64,000 nucleotides of DNA from Diphasiastrum complanatum. Taxonomy: Eukaryota; Streptophyta; Lycopodiopsida; Lycopodiales; Lycopodiaceae. This document shows, one piece after another, positions 10,319-20,076 of the stretch. The stretch is from assembly GCA_029204225.1 (NCBI GenBank), contig CM055095.1:10693471-10757470 (forward strand), given 5' to 3'. The position numbers and the translations under genes were made by a program. The stretch's first letter is position 1. Every line of letters begins with the position of its first letter. The notes under the pieces are model-generated. The model saw only the letters and a program-made list of their open reading frames with translations. It had not been told where the DNA came from and ran no database searches.

Positions 10319-12020
10319 ATAGGCTTACCTCAAGTAACTATTCATTGTGGAAAGTGAGGATGGAATCACCTCTTGAGATGAATGATGTTTTGGATATTGT
10401 TGTAGGTTTGGAGGAGAGACCAACAACACAACAAGATCAAATGAGGTATGACAAGAGGTCCAAAAAGGCTCTACACATGATAAAGATGAATGTTACCAAT
10501 GAGCTTCTCAAGGAAGTTGATAAGAGTACTTCATCAAAGGATGCTTGGGATTCCTTGAAGAAGATTTATGAATCCAAGTCTACTTCTAGAGTGTTGACTC
10601 TAAGAAGGCAAATCTTTTCTTGTTTGCAAAAGAGTGAAGAAAGTCGAAATACTTTTATTTTGAGAGTAAAAGCCTTGAATGATGAGTTAGCTTGCATTGA
10701 TGAGAGCATTAAGGAAGGAGAGCTTGTTCAAGTTATTCTTAATGGATTGTTGATTGCTCATGTAACATTTTTCAAAGTTTTGTCACTCAAAAGACTTTGC
10801 CAAGTTTGATTAATCTTCAAGTGATCTTGATCAATGAAAAATATATGCTTCAAGCAAGAGGTGATTCTTCATCAACATCTCAAGTTGGAGAGGAGGCTAT
10901 GTTCATCGAGCACAAATTCAAGGGCAAAAGCAAAAGTAAGTGGTCTAAAGGGCAAGGTCAAGGGGAGGCTTCTTCAAATGGCAAAAAGAAAGATAATTCA
11001 AAGCTCAAATTCTTCTACTGTGGCATCAAAGGACAATGCAAATGATGATGCTTTTGTGATGTCTTCATGGATGCTTGCTAATGATGTAGATCTAGATCCA
11101 TGGTGGATTGATAGTGGAGCAAGTTCACACATGACTTTTCACAAAGAGTACTTTATTGCTTTGTTGGCATATGGAGATGACAAGAGGGTGATCTACACGG
11201 CCAATGATGGGGAGTGTGAAATCAAAGGGATTGGCACAATTCCTATTTCTCTCTCTTCATATAGGAGCAAGTTCACACATGACTTCTCACAAAGAGTACT
11301 TCACTACTTTGTTGGCATATGGAGATGACAAGAGGGTGATCTACACGGCCAATGATGGGGAGTGTGAAATCAAAGGGATTGGCACAATTCCTATTTTTCT
11401 CTCTACAAATAGGAATGTTCATTTGGAGGATGTCTTGTTCATTCCATCTACTAACAAGAATTTACTTAGTGTGAGTCAATTGCTAAGTGAAGGCCTCAAA
11501 GTTGAGTTTGATGGAGATGCTTGTATGATCAAAAGGAAGGATATCTTGATTGAAAAAGGTTAAAGACAAGGGAGCTGTAGATGCTTGTGTTATTGCTAAC
11601 CAAGTTGGATGTGTTGCAAGAGAGCAAATACCTATTCAAGAGGTTTGGCATAAAAGAATGGGGCACCTCAACTTCAAGTCATTGGAGGTAATGGCTAGGA
11701 AGCAACTTGTGACTGGTCTTCCAAGTTCCTTGAAAAGTATCAATCATTTTTGTGAGTCTTGTGCTTTGTCAAAGTCACACGGACCTTATACCAGATACAT
11801 CTAGATCTACCAAGTCTTTTCAAGTTGTACATTCGGATATTCATGGAATTATTACAATTAGCAATACCGGAGCTAAAATGTATGTAACTTTCACTGATGA
11901 TTTTAGTAGAATTTGTTGGATCTATCTACTAAAGAGCAAGTATGTAGTGTATGATGTATTTGTTAAGTTCAAGAATGCAAGGGAGAACCAATTTTCTACA
12001 AAGATCAAGTGCTTAAGGAG
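10319..12020 (+). pseudogene. copia gag-protease-integrase pseudogene (element B)
   Basis: Gag resumes after the insertion (YSLWKVRMESPLEMNDVLDIV) and is open to about 10809, where a frameshift occurs. A deletion inside the zinc knuckle near 11035 joins GIKGQ to the sequence just before protease, removing the His and last Cys. The first Cys is also Phe. The protease has an intact DSGAS site but is followed by a 148-bp tandem duplication that shifts the frame. The pre-integrase motif (HKRMGHLN, CESCALSK) and the first integrase Asp block follow in two frames. The similarity ends near 12020 at KIKCLR, before the second catalytic Asp. No RT and no 3' LTR. Confidence 0.88.
11117..11412 (+). repeat. 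148-bp tandem duplication inside the protease of copia B
   Basis: GAGCAAGTTCACACATGAC starts at 11117 and again at 11265, each followed by about 148 bp of nearly the same sequence. Because 148 is not a multiple of three, the duplication itself disrupts the polyprotein frame. Neither copia A nor copia C has it, so it arose in this copy. Confidence 0.85.
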
Positions 12021-12532
12021 TGGGCACATTTCTACTTATATAGAGAGTGGAGAGTCATTCCAAAGTGAGTGAGGTGTCAATTTCAAGTGCATGAGATGTG
12101 GGGAAGACTTTATTTGGACTATAGGTGAAGTGGAGTGCATGAATGAGGTGTATTAGTTAGAGAGGGTGAATTGGTGAGGTGTACAAGTTTGGGAGTGAGA
12201 TTAAGATGAGTTGGATGGAGAAGTAGGAGTGTAGGAGGGCGTCCCATATTAGGTGTCAAATAGCCTAGAATGCGTGTGGCAAAGTAGGTGGAGGTAGGTG
12301 GCACATGGTTTCAAATTCACTATATATTTTATATAGATCTATATTATCACAACTTGGGAATTCACCCCAAGTGTAATCTTCCTAGGGAAAAGCCAAAGTA
12401 TATGCCCATCTTGTTTTGCATAATATCCATCAATTTCTAGGACCTTTTTTTTCTAGAGGTTGCTCATCCTCAATCATGGTGGAAAAAGGTCAATAGGGTA
12501 TTCAGTCCCTTGGCCTTGTCCCAATTCTTCAT
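12021..12532. other. unassigned, G-rich then AT-rich sequence
   Basis: From about 12040 to 12300 the plus strand is rich in GTGGAG/GAGTGG-like words with no frame of interest. The rest is anonymous AT-rich DNA. I see no gene, LTR or terminal repeat. Confidence 0.45.
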
Positions 12533-12695
12533 AGACTCCTTTGAGCCTTCATTATAGACTTAGAAATAAGCCTTATTTATAGACTCCTCTGAGCCTTTAT
12601 TATAGACTTAGAAATAAGCCTTCTTTCTAGACTCCTCTGAGCCTTCATTATAGACTTAGAAATAAGCCTTCTTTCTAGACTCCGATGAGCCTTCT
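12533..12695. repeat. 48-bp tandem repeat, about 3.4 copies
   Basis: AGACTCCTCTGAGCC recurs at 12533, 12581, 12629 and 12677, an exact 48-bp period with few substitutions. As 48 is divisible by three, the minus strand stays open through it and reads a 16-residue repeat containing RSLERRLISKSI. The minus-strand frame extends right to an ATG ending at 12765. No known protein is recognised, so coding is doubtful. Confidence 0.9.
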
Positions 12696-13058
12696 TTGTT
12701 TGTTGTCTTAAGCTTCGAAAGCTTCTTGTTCCAGTCTTAAAACACTTTCGTGAGTACATGCACATCCCTTCAAAGAAAGGTCAGTGTTCATACCATCAAA
12801 CATGGTTTATAGAAGGGTCCTTAGTTCTACAGGTAGTAGTACCTCCACACTCAAATCATTAGAGTAGTAAATTCATACAACATTCAAAAGGAATAATGAT
12901 CATTGGTAATTTCACATTATCAAAGTCTATATGGATTTGGAAGCTAGGAAAGTTTTTATTTCTTTGGGACAATTTGTCCTTACAAACTACACTAGATCTC
13001 CAAATCGAAGATCCTTCTTGTGTAATTGATGATCATGCCATGCATTGCGTCATGCTTT
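12696..13058. other. unassigned sequence left of the gypsy integrase relic
   Basis: This may be further decayed gypsy 3' sequence, since it lies downstream of the minus-strand integrase relic. I can read no conserved motif in it, and no LTR border is visible. Confidence 0.35.
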
Positions 13059-13500
13059 TCAGCTGTCAATGCATGTACAACCATGTGTCTCGCAAAGTTT
13101 GTGTAAGGCCTCATGGCGCAATTGTAGAGATTTGGATTCATCAAGGCATTGTATAGTGGCAACTCTTAATGAAGGTACCAAAACCTCCACTGACATTACT
13201 GCATCCTGACCATAAACCAATTGGAATGGCGTTTGATCGGTGCTTCCCCTCCCTTGTATGTTGTCTTGAATGCCCACAAAGCAGCATGTAACTTGTGTTC
13301 CCAATGAGATCTGCTAGCTTCAACTGTTTGTGTGATAATGATACACATGATCTTGTTGGATGACTCTATCTGCCCATTACCATGAGGAAAATAAGTTGTG
13401 ATGTGAATTGGTGGATCACAAAGAATTCTTCCAATAGGACTTTTATGGTCTCATTGACTAAATGGCTTCCGCGATCGCTAACTATCTCCACAAGGGCATA
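13059..13500 (-). pseudogene. Ty3/gypsy integrase C-terminal relic
   Basis: The clearest block on the minus strand is TPFQLVYGQDAVMSVEVLVP followed by SLRVA, the typical end of the gypsy integrase core (TPF-x-LVYG-x-x-A-V-x-P). Upstream, in shifted frames, are NGQIESSNK and the SHWE block of the same domain. At least three frameshifts are needed to link them, so it is an old fragment. No RT or LTR of this element is present nearby. Confidence 0.8.
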
Positions 13501-13649
13501 GCTCAAATAGCCAAATTATCAGACTCTCCCGAATTCGAAATTACCAGTTCCTAAGTTGACTATTCTCATTGAAGGTCCTAGCTCGTCTACTCCCGCTGAA
13601 TAACTTATCAACAGCGAATCCAAAGATAATGTTGCAGTTCAACGACTAT

Positions 13650-14960
13650 AGCATGATGAAGATAATCAACTTCGACCACTACCTAGAAGATCGACAAGAA
13701 AAAACAGAACACCTATCAGGTATATCGACAAGTCTGCAGCTTACGTTGTTCAAGAGCTGACGACTGTCGAAGAGGCACTCGATCAGCCCAATTTCAATCT
13801 TTGGAAAGAACGTACGGATAAAGAGTATTCATCTTTTATACAAGTACAAGGTAGATGAAAGTATTGATCGAAGAAATGCTTGACTTGTTGCCATAGGATT
13901 TTCTTAGGTACACAACATCAACTACACTGAGACCTTCAGTCCAGTAGTTAAACATTCTTTTGTCAGACTTCTATTGTCGTTTTCTTCTGCAGTAGATTTG
14001 GAAATACATCAAATGAATGTATAGACAACATATATTAATGGAGTTATCAAAGAAGACATTTACAAGGTGCAACCTGAAGGTTACAATATCGAAGGTAAAC
14101 ATAATCATGTGTGTAAACTCCATAAAGTACTTTATGGCTTGAAGCAATCTGCTCGAGCATGGTTTCAAACGATCAATGCTTTCTTTATCGATCATGGCTA
14201 TAAAGATTCGAATCTCTACTTCAAGTCAGTGCAACATTCTTTTATTATCATCACTTTGTATGTGGAGGACACATTGCCTTTCAGCAACAATATCAATCTG
14301 ATAAATGAAGCTAAGACAAGATCTTTCTTCTGAATTTGACATAACTAACTTGGGCGAAGCTTATTACTGTCTAGGTATTTAATTCCAAAGAGACAGAAAG
14401 CAGAAGTTGATCTACATTACTCGGCAAAGATACATTCACAGTGTCTTACTCAGATATAATCTGATGAATTGCAAATTAGCTCTCTCATCGATGGAGCCAA
14501 GACTCATTATGTCGAAGGACCAATGTCCCTGAATAATTGAAGAGGAGGAGTACATGCGTGAGTATCCTTATCATTCGATAATAGGATCTCTTATGTACGT
14601 AATGATCTATACCAGACCAAACATAGCCTTTGTCAATTCCTTAAGCCAATTTATGACCAATCCTAGTGTAACACATTGAAAGGCCCTTCAAACTTCGATA
14701 GCTCTATCTTCCACTGAATCAGAGTATATCGCAGCCTCTCAAGCGACAAAGAAAGCAGTATGGTTGAGAAACTTAGTTTCAGATATCAGTCTGATTCAAT
14801 ATTCTTCAACAACAAAAATTTGTGAATATCAAAGTGCCATTGCTTTATCAGCCAACCCTAGAATGAAAGGGATTTTTCTATAAAACATCAGATCACCAAC
14901 AAGGGTAGGGAGCTTGCTTCATGTGAAGAACTTGAGACTTTGCCAGATCAATGCACGATA
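13650..14960 (+). pseudogene. copia RT-RNase H relic, different family
   Basis: Across frames one reads the linker RRSTRKNRTPIRYIDKSAAY and TTVEEALDQPN. RT follows (ETFSPVVKH, then KLHKVLYGLKQSARAWF), with the catalytic box as YVEDTLPF instead of YVDD. The RNase H part has SMEPRL, YHSIIGSLMY, TRPNIAF and ALSSTESEYIAASQATKKAVW. There are several stops and frameshifts. Codons differ clearly from the family at 3903-12020, so this is a separate lineage. It ends in a region matching the WI(H)ETHQK part of the C-terminus, with no LTR seen. Confidence 0.88.
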
Positions 14961-15209
14961 GAATGGATACATGAGACACATCAAAAATGATAGGAACTAT
15001 AACAAATACAAAATGAGATTCACGATACTTACGTGTCCATTTCCAATGGCTACGCATCGTCTCTGCTAACGGTAGAGAGAACACAAAACTTAAAACCATG
15101 GATTACCCTATTCAAAATCACTTCATAAACAAGAGCTTTTGGACGCTGAACAACGGCGATTTGAAACTAACACTCATCGCTAGCAAGGTCGCGTTAACAA
15201 CCAACAACG
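14961..15209. other. unassigned short gap
   Basis: Anonymous sequence between the copia RNase H relic and the coiled-coil frame. No border repeats are visible. Confidence 0.4.
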
Positions 15210-15928
15210 ATGGCAGCTATCACGAAGGGTTCTAGATTCATCAAACGCATGGAGGTCAATGGAGAACTAATTCAGGAATATCTGAAAAAGTTACACTTAG
15301 ATCCCTGTACCTTAAAAGGATTACAAAACATCAAAGATAAGCGGCTGCTTTGCAGACCTACAAGGATGTCATTGAATATGAGTGGGATTTATTACAATCC
15401 CAGCTTGATAGCATCACTGTGGATGGCCCAATACGTATCGATAATGTGGGCCTGAAGGAGTGGGCCACAAACATCTTATGCACTCGTCTCAATGAAAAGA
15501 TCGAGAGGTTAATTGATGAGCAAGGCTTATTACGAGAAGAGAATCTGCAATTGGAGAAGGAGCTAGCGGAAAGGCAGGAGTTCTTACCAATCGCTCACCA
15601 ATGCAATGATTGGTTAAGCCATCCGGAGGCCATTCAAGTGCAGGCAAACCTGCAACGGCTGGGAGCAGATCTTAAACAGCTGAGGCATAAAACAGCTGAT
15701 TGGCAAGGGAAGCTAAAAACAAAGGAGGAGGAAAGTGTGAAATTACATGCAGAACTGAAAGATCACATGACTGAGATAGCATGCATGAAGGAACACAAGT
15801 ACATACATTGGCAATTTGCCAAGCATATTGCCACGCACATAAGATGGGGGTCAATTTGGAGCTCGTCCGGTTCGCGTGACAATTTGCGTGGCAATCTCGT
15901 GGCAATGCGCGTGGCAACTGACGCGTGA
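15210..15928 (+). pseudogene. coiled-coil protein, frameshifted, family unknown
   Basis: The first frame begins MAAITKGSRFIKRMEVNGEL and is read to about 15340. The protein then continues two bases out of frame with ALQTYKDVIEYEWDLLQSQ and stays open to 15928. About 150 residues of the second part are rich in Glu, Lys, Gln and Leu with heptad character (LLREENLQLEKELAERQEF and LKTKEEESVKLHAELKDHM), so a coiled coil is likely. The last 30 residues run into the palindromic repeats and are probably not coding. It may be a retroelement accessory or gag-like gene. No family is recognised. Confidence 0.4.
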
Positions 15929-16260
15929 TAGAGCCACGCGTGGAAGAGCCCTTCAGCAAATTCTCCGGCAGCCAACAACCCGTCCGACAAAGAGTTGGCC
16001 AAAATTTTGAGAGATTTGAATTTCGTGGTTCTACCACGCATGGCTATATCACTCGTAGCAAAGCCACGCAGTTTGCCACGCGTGGCAATATTTTCCAGAG
16101 AGCAACCCAAAATTTTGATTTGCCACGGCGTGGCAAATCAAAATTTTGGGTTGGTTTTTGGAAAATATTGCCACGCGCGGCAAATTTTTTTCATTTTCTT
16201 TGAAAATTTGCATTGGCATGGTTCTACCACGCGTGGATCTACCACGCAGAATTTTTTGCA
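15825..16260. repeat. cluster of GCCACGCGTGGC-type palindromes
   Basis: At least ten full or half copies of (T)GCCACGCGTGG(CA) occur here in both orientations, for example around 15829, 15931, 16046, 16074, 16122, 16171 and 16228. Similar clusters lie at 18773-18802 and 53076-53410, each beside a CACTA-type gene. Subterminal arrays of short direct and inverted motifs are characteristic of CACTA transposons, where they bind the element's own TnpA-like protein. I therefore read this as the 3' subterminal region of the minus-strand element. The CACTA terminus itself was not located. Confidence 0.6.
16072..16184. repeat. 113-bp near-perfect inverted repeat (hairpin)
   Basis: Arms 16072-16127 and 16129-16184 are complementary around a single central G at 16128, with about four mismatches in 56 bp. 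Each arm carries TTTGCC(A/G)CGCGTGGCAATATTTTCC at its outer end, and both meet in GATTTGCCACG. Its transcript would fold into a long stem with almost no loop. Confidence 0.92.
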
Positions 16261-16311
16261 CAAAAAAAAAGTGCACGAAATGAGATTTGTGTTTCTCAAT
16301 GTGTCGATTGT

Positions 16312-16314
<3 letters not shown>

Positions 16315-16369
<55 letters not shown>

Positions 16370-16376
16370 GAAAGAG

Positions 16377-16414
<38 letters not shown>
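16315..16414. repeat. (GA)n microsatellites
   Basis: Two pure GA runs, 16315-16366 and 16380-16414, are separated by TTGGAAAGAGTAGG. Long open frames here (Arg-Glu or Ser-Leu repeats) are artefacts of the repeat. Confidence 0.98.
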
Positions 16415-16418
<4 letters not shown>

Positions 16419-17203
16419 GTGGTTACACAATGTAGATTAGCATTCAATTGATATTATTTGTGGTTGATAGTTATGTTATGAGTCTTTGAATGTTAATTTT
16501 GTGAGATTAAGTTATGCATTCACATGTCATTTTATTAAATGGTTTGTTAAATTGTGTGGTGATTGAATCAATGTGATTTTTGTACAATATGTTTTGATCT
16601 TAAGACTAGATTAGATAAACTTACACATCAAGAGAGATAGTTATTGGTAATTTTTAATGGTTTGTCTTTGGTTGATGGATTTGTAGAATAAAAAGGGTGT
16701 TAGCTTTTGAAAAGAACGGGCTTTTGTTGAAGACAAGCAAGTGAGGTATGTCACATGTCTTCTTCATATGAATATTTTGTGATTTCATTTAAATAAATGG
16801 TTTCATAAATTTTAATGTTATTTGTGTAGTATATGTTTTGTTCTTGATACTAGATTACACAAACTATATGTGAGTTACCTAAATTTTGTCTATAAAATAA
16901 TGACCATTTTTATAACAAAACAAGATTTTAATACAATCATAGATGGTGCACAATAAATGAGTAAAAGTTAAAACAAACAATGCAATTATAGACAAGAAAT
17001 GAAATGTACATTAACAATTCATAAACATAGATGGTGAAACAAAAATCACACACATATATATTTCAATCCTTGAAAAAAAGTACATTAAGTTTTGTTTTTA
17101 AGAAAGGGCTTAAAACAAAATGCCTTTCTTCCTACTTCTACAACAAAACTAAAAGGTAAATTAAAATACATTAAACATTAAACTTTAATCAAACAAAGAC
17201 TTC
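16415..17203. other. AT-rich sequence downstream of the CACTA-type gene
   Basis: No coding frame. It lies 3' of the minus-strand gene ending at 17204 and is probably the transposon's untranslated 3' region. A short phrase (TTTTGAT/CTTGA-NACTAGATTA) repeats near 16591 and 16840. Confidence 0.4.
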
Positions 17204-18341
17204 TCAATTGTCATCGTTCGAATTCGAGTCTTGTGCGGAAGCTTGTCCTTCACTCTCACTTCCGGACATCTCCCCTTCCCCTTCCGCTTCCGCTTCACCG
17301 GCTTCTTCACCCGACCCCTCCTCCACATAAGATGCCGAGCTTCTCTACACATCACAAAAAATAACAAAAGTCAATAACCAATAAGTAAAGTAAACGAAAC
17401 TCATTAACAAGCAAGAAAGATTAATAAAAATGATTATTAAATAATAGAAGCAAATGAGACAAATGTAGCAAAAATTTACCATAGGTTGAATGCCTTGTTG
17501 GGCAAGATGGTCCACCAAGGCATTGTAGCCTTGTTGGTACCCAATCTTATATTCTGCATTCATGTATTTTCTCCCAAAATCTCTTTGCTATACAAAAATG
17601 AATACAATCATTTAGATACAAAACATGATTAGTAATTAAAAACATTACTAAAATAATTATAATAAAATCAAACTAAAAAAACAAAACTTACAAATTGGGC
17701 TTCTAAAATGGTTTTCCCACCCAAGCCAAGGTGAGATTGGCCCAAGAGATTGATTCTTGAATTGGTCGCTTCCCGTTGTTGTTTGAAGTGATCCGGATTC
17801 GGATGTTTGGACTCGTGTATCGCCTTTGTCCAATCTTTCTTTGAAGCCCATCCGGACCTTTTTTTTGTTCATTTTTTACATATCTTCGTAAGGATTGACG
17901 CTTATGACGAATATGCGTACACATATTCGTCAATGACCACACCTCCCCAAATCTGGTTGAGGAAACTCACTATTCAAAAGTGCAAGTATTGTATTTTTGT
18001 CATCTTGGTTTTGTTGCTCCCAAGGAGTGAATAAGTTCTGGCCAAAATATTTTAGAGCAAGGTCATGCATCTTATTGATGACGACGTTGCCTTTGGTATC
18101 CTTGATGATGGAGCCATCATCTTCTAAATTATAAAACAAATTGGATGATTTCTCCGATGGGACATCCATCAAAGGATTACCTTTATTGGAATCGGGCTCC
18201 TCTTTGGAAAGACAAAGATGTTTCAATCTTTGTCTCTCATTGAGAGACATAAAAGTCCGCAATCCGATCGGAACTGGATCCTCCTCTTGCACTAGAAGAA
18301 GATCTTGGTCTCCTCCTAGAACCACTACCACTATAAGACAT
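17204..18341 (-). pseudogene. CACTA second-gene-like (TnpA / plant transposase) pseudogene, four exons
   Basis: Reading leftwards, an ATG at 18341-18339 opens a Ser/Arg-rich start (MSYSGSGSRRRPRSSSSARG). A shifted frame follows, RTFMSLNERQRLKHLCLSKE to about 17930, then in further shifted frames a basic stretch and HFKQQREATNSRINLLGQSH to 17692, where GTAAGT begins an intron. Exon 3 (17587-17480) encodes FGRKYMNAEYKIGYQQGYNA. The last exon (17344-17204) encodes an acidic tail (EEGSGEEAGEAEAEGEGEM). Introns obey GT-AG. The Arg/Asn-rich block next to a conserved Trp-containing stretch recalls the plant En/Spm-type transposase domain. That is inference, supported by the flanking palindromic repeats. 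About three single-base frameshifts, one in an A8 run, break it. Confidence 0.6.
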
Positions 18342-18466
18342 TGTGTGCATAAAGAGGGAGAAAAGAGAGAGATAAAAGCTTAACAAATGTAAAGAAAAAA
18401 AAAAAGAGCTCGAGAAAAAGAGAAAGCTTGAGAAAGAGAGAGCTTAAGAAAAGTAAAACTTCAAAT

Positions 18467-18467
<1 letters not shown>

Positions 18468-18554
<87 letters not shown>

Positions 18555-18614
18555 AAGTTTAACAAATGAAAAGAGCTTGACAAAGAGAGAGCTTAAAAAT
18601 GTGTGTGTGTGTGC

Positions 18615-18661
<47 letters not shown>
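18468..18661. repeat. (GT)n(GA)n microsatellite pair
   Basis: (GT)n passes directly into (GA)n at 18468-18551, and the same GT-then-GA compound recurs at 18600-18661. Between them AGCTTGA/AGCTTAA-type words are repeated. This lies just upstream of the minus-strand CACTA-type gene, in its probable 5' region. Confidence 0.97.
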
Positions 18662-18772
18662 CTTAATCACTAACACAATGAAAACAATAACACTATGCAA
18701 AAAACTAGTGAAGAAATGCGTTCAGAAATGCCCTATTTAAAGGATTTTTTGGATTCAAGTTTTCGGCAATTT

Positions 18773-18802
18773 TTGCCACGTGTGGCACGGCCACGCATGG
18801 CA
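18773..18802. repeat. palindromic motif pair (TGCCACGTGTGGCA, GCCACGCATGGC)
   Basis: Two adjacent near-palindromes of the same type as the 15.8-16.3 kb cluster. They sit on the opposite (5') side of the minus-strand gene, as expected if both clusters are subterminal regions of one CACTA element. Confidence 0.65.
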
Positions 18803-19456
18803 AAAAAAAATCATTTTTTAATGTTGTCGTACTCTGATGGCCTGCAAGGTTACAAAATGCAAAAAAAATTGTGCCCCAGGCCTGCAAGGTGTCAAAATAT
18901 AATTGTGTGCCAAAAAAAATCAGTACTTTAGTTATTAAGAAAAAGGGTGAGAATTCATTTACAAAATATAAAAATTTAAATGTGTTGTCTCATCCTTTTA
19001 AGGACAAATGAAAGTGAGACAAGACATTTAATGTTTTTATTTTAGAAGACAATTTTTAAAATAATAAGACATTAAATTTAAGTAATTTACAAGATTATCT
19101 TAGAGCTTATAAAAGAATAAAGAATAGTATGACATGTTTTAAGTTTTTTTAATTTTTTTATTGTTAGTGACATGTAAGAAAATTGTCGAGGACCCGCACA
19201 CCCACCCAAGCCCACTCAAGCCCGTGCGCCCACCCAAGTTCGTGGCTCGAAGTGCTCGCAACTATCCTTAAAAAAATAGCATGACTTCAAAAACATGACT
19301 TCACCACGGCAGGGCAAACACTAACTGATCCACCAAACCTTGCCTACTCCCTGATATGGAGCAAGCCCGTCCTAGCCCAGTGTGAGGCCTGGTTGCATGC
19401 ATATTGCCAAGTGTCAGCCACGTGGCACTGACTGCACGTCGAGACCCAACGTAGGG
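18803..19456. other. unassigned; C-rich block at 19195-19260
   Basis: Mostly AT-rich anonymous DNA. GGCCTGCAAGGT occurs twice, 41 bp apart near 18839 and 18880. A short C-rich block with repeated CCCACCCAAG words lies near 19200-19250. No RNA gene or coding frame is supported. Confidence 0.4.
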
Positions 19457-19897
19457 ACCTAGATCTGTAGTGATTGTGGAGACAAGGTCTATTAAATCTA
19501 GAAAGTTGTAGATTTCCCACATGATATGTAAGAATTGTTGAAATTGGCATGTGATATTATGCGTAGTGGTCAAGGCAGAGCTAAGAACTATGCCAATTTT
19601 AAGAGATCTCCCAAAGATTTTTAAAGTTGATGATTGGGTATAACTTAGAAAACCCAAAAGATTCTAAGACTATGTGTACTGGAAAGCATTATAATTTGTC
19701 TACTAGATATTGTAGATCACTTTAGAATATTAAGAAAAATATTTCTTTAGCTTACGAATTTGATTTGAGGACAAGTCGACTGCTCATTTAGTGTTTCATG
19801 TAAGCTAACATAAACTAAGTTTACATGAAGGTAATATAGTTGGATCTGATGAGGATTTACCCATTTCAAAGATTTATCACTTAGTGTATCTTTGGAA

Positions 19898-20023
19898 CTT
19901 GAAAGAGCACTCAAGATCATAGGTAAACAATTGAAAAATCATTCTATCTCTGAGTGCTTGATTAGCTGGAAGGGTCGGATTGAGGATGATGATCCGTGGG
20001 TAAGAGTTGAAAGCATAAAGTAG
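19898..20023 (+). pseudogene. chromodomain-like C-terminus, unit 1
   Basis: The frame reads LERALKIIGKQLKN, then SECLISWKGRIEDDDPWVR and a stop after VESIK. The W-K-G followed by an acidic run and W (SWKGRIEDDDPW) is the core of the chromodomain that ends chromovirus integrases. It lies a normal distance after the integrase tail and about 40 bp before a polypurine tract. The integrase part upstream is frameshifted, so this is a relic. Confidence 0.8.
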
Positions 20024-20063
20024 ATCTGGGCCTAGTTTTCACTTTTGACGACAAACGTACTTC

Positions 20064-20076
20064 AAGGGGGGAAGAA
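20064..20076 (+). promoter_or_regulatory. polypurine tract, unit 1
   Basis: AAGGGGGGAAGAA is followed at once by TGTTATGTCC, the expected start of a 3' LTR. The equivalent tract in unit 2 is at 21169-21181. Its position after a chromodomain frame supports its role as the plus-strand primer. Confidence 0.75.

Noticed and set aside
15825..16260. Regularly repeated GCCACGCGTGGC motifs as a CRISPR array
   Set aside because: Spacing is irregular, copies occur in both orientations, spacers are not of uniform length, and the sequence is clearly plant nuclear DNA.
16049..16447. Long open frames over the GA tracts (Ser-Leu and Arg-Glu repeats)
   Set aside because: They are translations of a microsatellite in frames that happen to lack stops. 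There is no protein-like sequence outside the repeat.
19195..19260. C-rich block as an RNA gene
   Set aside because: No cloverleaf or conserved RNA motif could be drawn. It looks like a low-complexity CCCACCCAAG repeat.
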